From NCBI GenBank assembly GCA_026785815.1, contig JAJAZH010000188.1, forward strand, positions 1-8,343: 8,343 bases of DNA, given 5' to 3'. The notes under the pieces are model-generated. The model was not told the origin of the DNA and made no database searches. It saw only the letters and a program-made list of their open reading frames with translations. Positions 6,442 through 8,343 of this stretch are shown in pieces (positions within the stretch are counted from its first letter, which is position 1; each line of letters opens with the position of its first letter). This DNA comes from Ramlibacter sp. (GTDB lineage Bacteria > Pseudomonadota > Gammaproteobacteria > Burkholderiales > Burkholderiaceae_C). The position numbers and the translations under genes were made by a program.

Positions 6442-7149
6442 TCAGGGCCGGTTGATCGGCGCGGCCAGCGTGCCGAGTGCGGACTCGCAGGCGGCGGTGA
6501 AGATGATGGACGCATGCTGCAGCGTCGGCATGTCGGCCGGCTGGTACTCCATGCGCATGTAAGCCTTGCCGCGCAGCAGCATCATCATGAAAGGCGTCTG
6601 CGCCAGAGGCGCCGGTTCGGGCCAGTCGAGCATCATCCGGGCCAGTTCGGGATCGAGCCAGGCCAGCGCGTTTTCGCGGCGGTCGGCCAGCACCGCGAAC
6701 CGGGTCCAGAACGCTTCCGGCAAGCTGCCCCAGGCGACTTCGTCGTACATCGCCAACCACCGCATTTCTTCCGGAAGATTGGGGTCGGCAGTGGTCTGCA
6801 GCGGGTCGGTGATGATCGAATAAGCCGCCTTTTCCAGCGCTTCCTTCAGCGACCGGTTCAGCACCAGCACTGCGATGTTCTCGTCGATGCCCAGTTCGGC
6901 GCGGCCCCGCAGTTCCTCGTCCCGGATGAACTTGCGGGTCGGACGGCCCAGTTCCATCCGCCAGCGCTTGCCGTTGATCCGGCCTTCAAGCGCCAGACCG
7001 TCACCATCGGGGTTGGCCGAGAAGCCGAAGCCGCGGCTCGCCGCCCACTCGGACACCGGCGAGGCGGCCGTGCGCGATGCCGGGCCGCGGGTGTCCCGGG
7101 CTTCGTCCCGGGACTCGCCGAAGAATGCCTTCTTGATGCGCTCGAACAT
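6442..7149 (-). CDS. Uncharacterised 235-residue protein
   Basis: I do not recognise a characterised family. The minus-strand frame runs from ATG 7149-7147 to a TGA at 6444-6442. The N-terminus (MFERIKKAFFGES) could form a short amphipathic helix, followed by a polar low-complexity stretch (about 12-31). From about 32 the chain looks like a folded alpha/beta protein: EWAASRGFGF, then LALEGRINGKRWRMELGRP (52-70), KFIRDEELRGRAELG (73-87), IAVLVLNRSLKEAL, and a Trp-rich middle part. No signal peptide, membrane segment, cysteine cluster or nucleotide-binding loop is visible; it is probably cytosolic. It is convergent with the acyl-CoA dehydrogenase gene and shares a 60-bp divergent upstream region with the GST gene. 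That it is a real gene rather than a shadow is supported by balanced amino-acid composition, by a sharp non-coding edge at 7150, and by fitting neatly between its neighbours. No function is proposed. Confidence 0.8.
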   Translation of the reverse strand: MFERIKKAFFGESRDEARDTRGPASRTAASPVSEWAASRGFGFSANPDGDGLALEGRINGKRWRMELGRPTRKFIRDEELRGRAELGIDENIAVLVLNRSLKEALEKAAYSIITDPLQTTADPNLPEEMRWLAMYDEVAWGSLPEAFWTRFAVLADRRENALAWLDPELARMMLDWPEPAPLAQTPFMMMLLRGKAYMRMEYQPADMPTLQHASIIFTAACESALGTLAAPINRP

Positions 7150-7209
7150 GCTCGGAGGGTTTGACCTAAAGTCGCATTATTGTTCAAACATCCCCTTTAG
7201 AGGTCCCGA
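7150..7209. promoter_or_regulatory. Divergent promoter/operator region with interlocked inverted repeats
   Basis: This 60-bp spacer between the hypothetical gene (minus) and the GST gene (plus) is clearly more AT-rich than its surroundings, as expected for promoters. It has a -35-like TTGACC at 7161-7166 on the plus strand and TTGAAC on the minus strand, without convincing -10 partners at normal spacing. Two inverted repeats interlock: GTTTGA (7159-7164) with TCAAAC (7184-7189), and CTAAAG (7166-7171) with CTTTAG (7195-7200). Such symmetry could be an operator shared by both genes, but the arms are only 6 bp each. Confidence 0.4.
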
Positions 7210-7902
7210 ATGATCGAAGTGTTTTCCTGGCCCACGCCCAACGGCAACAAGGTCCACGTGATGCTGGAGGAATGCGGGCTGCCCTGGCGGGTCACGCCGG
7301 TCAACATCGGCGCCGGCGACCAGTTCAAGGAGGAGTTTCTTTCGATCAGTCCCAACAACAAGGTCCCGGCCATCATCGACCCCCAGGGACCGGACGGCAA
7401 GCCGATTTCGCTGTTCGAATCGGGCGCAATCCTGATCTATCTGGCGGCAAAAACCGGCAAGTTCATGCCCAAGACCGACCGGGAAAAGTTTGAAGTCTTG
7501 CAGTGGGTGATGTTCCAGATCGGCGGTGTCGGTCCGATGCTGGGGCAGGCCCATCACTTCCGGCTGTACGCCCCTCAGACCGTACCCTATGCGGTCGAGC
7601 GCTATACCAACGAAGCCAAGCGGCTGTACGGCGTGATCGACCGGCGGCTGGCGAAGAGTGCTTTCCTGGGCGGCAAGGCTTACTCCATTGCCGATATCGC
7701 AACCTTCCCGTGGTTGCGCAGCTGGGAGAACCAGGGCATCACTCTGTCCGACTATCCCCACCTGGAACGATGGTTCCACCGGGTCGAAGCGCGGCCGGCG
7801 GTGCAGCGCGGTGTCAAGGTCCTGGCCGAGCTGCGTAAACCGTTGCGCGACGACAAGCAGCGCGAAGTGCCGTTCGGCAAGACCCAATACGAACGGCGCT
7901 GA
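7210..7902 (+). CDS. yfcG: YfcG-like (Nu-class) glutathione S-transferase / disulfide reductase
   Basis: A 230-residue cytosolic GST, slightly longer at the C-terminus than E. coli YfcG (215). The N-terminal thioredoxin-like domain (1 to about 85) has PTPNGNKV at 8-15, where T9 and N11 match the YfcG residues that hold glutathione. SPNNKVPAI contains the cis-proline, and LFESGAI (68-74) the glutamate-serine pair that binds the gamma-glutamyl group. The helical domain shows QIGGVGPMLGQAHHF, APQTVPYAVERY and YSIADIATFPW, all close to YfcG as I recall it. Nu-class enzymes bind two glutathiones or GSSG and reduce disulfide bonds through glutathione, with little classical transferase activity. No cysteine is needed for that, and none lies at the active-site position. 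It is transcribed divergently from the hypothetical gene; TGA at 7900-7902 lies within a strong hairpin. Ribosome binding site AGAGG at 7199-7203 is seven bases before ATG. The symbol is by similarity to YfcG; YghU is a related alternative. Confidence 0.9.
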   Translation: MIEVFSWPTPNGNKVHVMLEECGLPWRVTPVNIGAGDQFKEEFLSISPNNKVPAIIDPQGPDGKPISLFESGAILIYLAAKTGKFMPKTDREKFEVLQWVMFQIGGVGPMLGQAHHFRLYAPQTVPYAVERYTNEAKRLYGVIDRRLAKSAFLGGKAYSIADIATFPWLRSWENQGITLSDYPHLERWFHRVEARPAVQRGVKVLAELRKPLRDDKQREVPFGKTQYERR

Positions 7903-7922
7903 GGGAAACCCCCCAGCGCCGT
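7893..7922 (+). terminator. Strong hairpin overlapping the GST stop codon
   Basis: ACGGCGCTG (7893-7901) pairs perfectly with CAGCGCCGT (7914-7922). Inside, after an A-C mismatch, GGG (7903-7905) pairs with CCC (7910-7912) around an AAAC loop: 12 pairs in all. The GST stop TGA (7900-7902) is part of the left arm. No T-run follows, so it may end transcription poorly but could protect the mRNA 3' end. Confidence 0.55.
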
Positions 7923-7941
7923 CCTGATCGCCTGTAGCGAC

Positions 7942-7964
7942 GATCCTGCGAAGCTCGCACGATC
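7942..7964. terminator. Second hairpin in the convergent gap
   Basis: GATC-C-TGCGA (7942-7951) and TCGCA-C-GATC (7955-7964) form nine pairs with one C-C mismatch and an AGC loop. It stands about 40 bp beyond the stop of the minus-strand glycine-zipper gene and about 40 bp beyond the GST stop, so it could serve either. No T-run follows on either strand. Confidence 0.4.
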
Positions 7965-8003
7965 ACTGAACAGCCAGTGGAACGTGCAGCTGCAATGCTC
8001 AGC

Positions 8004-8343
8004 TTACTGCCGCGGCTCGCCGTTGTTGTTCACGGCAACCGTGGCGCCCGGGGGGGCGGTCATCTGCACCCGGTGCTCCATGCCACGGAAGTTGTAGGTC
8101 ACGTCCCAGAACTCCGGCGTGGTGCTCTGCGTGGTTTCGCAACGCTGCACGTCCTGCCCGACCACGCCGGCGTTCGAGGTGTTGCGGTTCGCAACGTTGT
8201 TGCCAACCACCGCACCACCGACTGCGCCTGCCACTGTGGCGAGGTCCTTGCCCGAACCGCCGCCGACCTGGTGCCCCAGCACACCACCGATCAAACCGCC
8301 GAGCAGCAAGCCGCCGACGTTGTTCTGCCGCGGAGCCTGCTGC
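8004..8343 (-). CDS. Glycine-zipper 2TM (SlyB / 17-kDa antigen-like) envelope protein, C-terminal part
   Basis: The minus-strand frame enters open from the right edge and ends at TAA 8006-8004, giving the last 112 residues; the start and any lipoprotein signal lie outside. It begins with a Gln/Asn/Pro-rich stretch (QQAPRQNN). A glycine zipper follows in two hydrophobic hairpin segments, GGLLLGGLIGGVLGHQ and TVAGAVGGAVVGNNVANR, separated by GGGSGKDLA. This is the pattern of the glycine-zipper 2TM domain of SlyB/17-kDa surface antigen lipoproteins, usually anchored to the outer membrane from the periplasm. The C-terminal part has one cysteine (QRCETT) and a short beta domain, FWDVTYNFRGMEHRVQMTAPPGATVAVN, found at the end of many betaproteobacterial members. 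An apparent in-frame TTG near 8309 is an internal leucine codon, not a start. Family is sure; these proteins are linked to envelope integrity, but precise function is mostly unknown. Confidence 0.88.
   Translation of the reverse strand, partial: QQAPRQNNVGGLLLGGLIGGVLGHQVGGGSGKDLATVAGAVGGAVVGNNVANRNTSNAGVVGQDVQRCETTQSTTPEFWDVTYNFRGMEHRVQMTAPPGATVAVNNNGEPRQ

Noticed and set aside
5115..6515. A 466-codon open frame on the minus strand opposite the acyl-CoA dehydrogenase gene
   Set aside because: It shadows a certain flavoenzyme, shows no domain, and overlaps the end of the hypothetical gene.
8307..8309. TTG start codon for a complete 101-residue protein
   Set aside because: The frame is open to the window edge, and the glycine-zipper begins before this codon, which reads as an internal leucine. 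The true start is outside the window.

Overview
The window is a GC-rich (roughly two-thirds G+C), gene-dense piece of proteobacterial chromosome. The protein types point to a betaproteobacterium, most likely Burkholderiales: a FimV-like N-terminal domain of the form common there, a PaaH-type long 3-hydroxyacyl-CoA dehydrogenase, a PaaG-like crotonase, and a split phosphotransferase/acyl-CoA dehydrogenase pair. This placement is inference from remembered families, not a database match. There is no sign of a phage, transposon, CRISPR array, tRNA or rRNA, and I see no compositional break that suggests recent transfer.

Layout. Bases 1-712 (minus) carry the N-terminal 237 codons of a FimV-like exported protein that runs off the left edge. 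Divergent from it, 781-2301 and 2314-3093 (plus) encode a 3-hydroxyacyl-CoA dehydrogenase and a PaaG-like crotonase, 12 bp apart and surely co-transcribed. A 129-bp gap holds a weak hairpin and repeated GGTGAC half-sites. Then 3223-3945 encodes a Crp/Fnr-type regulator, 3983-5068 an APH-fold phosphotransferase of the ACAD10/11 type, and 5100-6374 the matching acyl-CoA dehydrogenase. Convergent to these, 6442-7149 (minus) is an uncharacterised 235-residue protein. Divergent from that, 7210-7902 (plus) is a YfcG-like glutathione S-transferase that ends inside a strong hairpin. A 101-bp convergent gap full of inverted repeats follows, and 8004-8343 (minus) is the C-terminal part of a glycine-zipper envelope protein.

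How the genes may work together. The central six kilobases read as an acyl-CoA catabolic locus with its own regulator. The most interesting element is the adjacent kinase plus dehydrogenase. In mammals the two are fused in ACAD10 and ACAD11, and in Pseudomonas levulinate catabolism LvaA and LvaC play comparable parts. There the kinase phosphorylates the 4-hydroxyl of a 4-hydroxyacyl-CoA, and the dehydrogenase-fold partner removes the phosphate to give an enoyl-CoA that can enter beta-oxidation. With a crotonase and a hydroxyacyl-CoA dehydrogenase a few hundred bases upstream, the locus could be a small 4-hydroxyacyl-CoA salvage module. The substrate is not shown by the sequence. The flanking genes (FimV-like, hypothetical, GST, glycine zipper) have no evident link to it.
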